From Paramuribaculum sp. (lineage in GTDB: Bacteria > Bacteroidota > Bacteroidia > Bacteroidales > Muribaculaceae): DNA of 16,329 bases. Positions 16,253-16,329 of the stretch are shown here, in pieces (positions within the stretch are counted from its first letter, which is position 1; every line of letters starts with the position of its first letter). A program made the translations under genes and the position numbers. The DNA lies in NCBI GenBank assembly GCA_029051835.1, contig JAIDKJ010000268.1:1-16329 (forward strand). Reading direction: 5' to 3'. Under the pieces are notes generated by a model. The model ran no database searches and was not told the origin of the DNA. It saw nothing but the letters and a program-made list of their open reading frames with translations.

Positions 16253-16325
16253 GCCGCAATAGCTCAGTTGGTAGAGCATTTCATTCGTAACGAAAAGGTC
16301 GTGGGTTCGAGTCCCACTCGCGGCT
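16253..16325 (+). tRNA. tRNA-Thr, anticodon CGT
   Basis: 73 bases with cloverleaf geometry. The acceptor arm is 16253-16259 with 16318-16324. The D stem is GCTC/GAGC with GG in the loop. The anticodon loop TTCGTAA (16284-16290) has anticodon CGT at 16286-16288, reading ACG. The T stem is GTGGG/CCCAC with loop TTCGAGT. The discriminator is T and no CCA is encoded, as is usual in Bacteroidota. Pairs G1-C72 and C2-G71 fit threonine identity. Two positions, 6-67 and 31-39, are A-C mismatches. Confidence 0.95.
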
Positions 16326-16329
16326 CAAA

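Noticed and set aside
16253..16329. tRNA gene as an attachment site for an integrated element
   Set aside because: The sequence ends four bases after the tRNA and no integrase or repeated tRNA 3' end is visible in the window.

Overview
The window looks like ordinary core chromosome from a Bacteroidota bacterium, most likely order Bacteroidales and possibly Muribaculaceae-like (the family is an inference). Evidence: promoters carry the Bacteroidota -7 element TAnnTTTG, often with TTTG or TTG about 20 bp upstream; genes lack obvious Shine-Dalgarno sequences; the tRNA has no encoded CCA; there is a parA-parB-DUF5683-MltD gene run; and the LeuA sequence is of Bacteroides type. Base composition is even across the window, with no insertion sequence, integrase, phage module or CRISPR array. 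No frameshifted gene was seen.

Layout. (1) 1-4543, all minus strand: parA, parB, a DUF5683 membrane protein, an MltD-like lytic transglycosylase with LysM domains, and the first 83 codons of a lipoprotein that runs off the left edge. One clear promoter drives this set from 4576-4608, with a degenerate parS-like 16-mer just upstream. (2) 4659-10843, minus strand: a complete leucine biosynthesis operon in the order leuA-leuC-leuD-leuB, followed by an exported GH125 alpha-mannosidase whose start overlaps the leuB stop by four bases. A strong intrinsic terminator at 4663-4700 closes the unit. (3) 10844-11681: an NlpC/P60 cell-wall peptidase gene, separated from leuA by a 34-bp near-perfect palindrome followed by a T run. 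(4) 12017-12823, plus strand: a TrmH/SpoU-type RNA methyltransferase, converging on a minus-strand pair (a small outer-membrane beta-barrel and a 78-residue protein). (5) 13677-16161, plus strand: ybaK, aroC and a TIGR01212 radical SAM gene, joined by ATGA overlaps. (6) A tRNA-Thr(CGT) gene at the right edge with its own promoter.

How the genes work together. The par operon couples chromosome partitioning to envelope proteins. The leu operon supplies every enzyme from 2-ketoisovalerate to the last leucine-specific oxidation; the GH125 tail gene is the metabolic outlier. The ybaK-aroC-radical SAM operon mixes tRNA mischarging correction, the last step of the shikimate pathway, and a probable RNA-modifying or related radical SAM enzyme. 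Five of the same-strand junctions are 4-base ATGA overlaps, implying widespread translational coupling.

I did not find a clearly new biological system. The points most worth a second look are the leuB-GH125 coupling, the apparently leaderless ybaK message, the palindrome upstream of leuA, a free-standing small domain resembling one in phage structural proteins, and two A-C mismatches in the tRNA.
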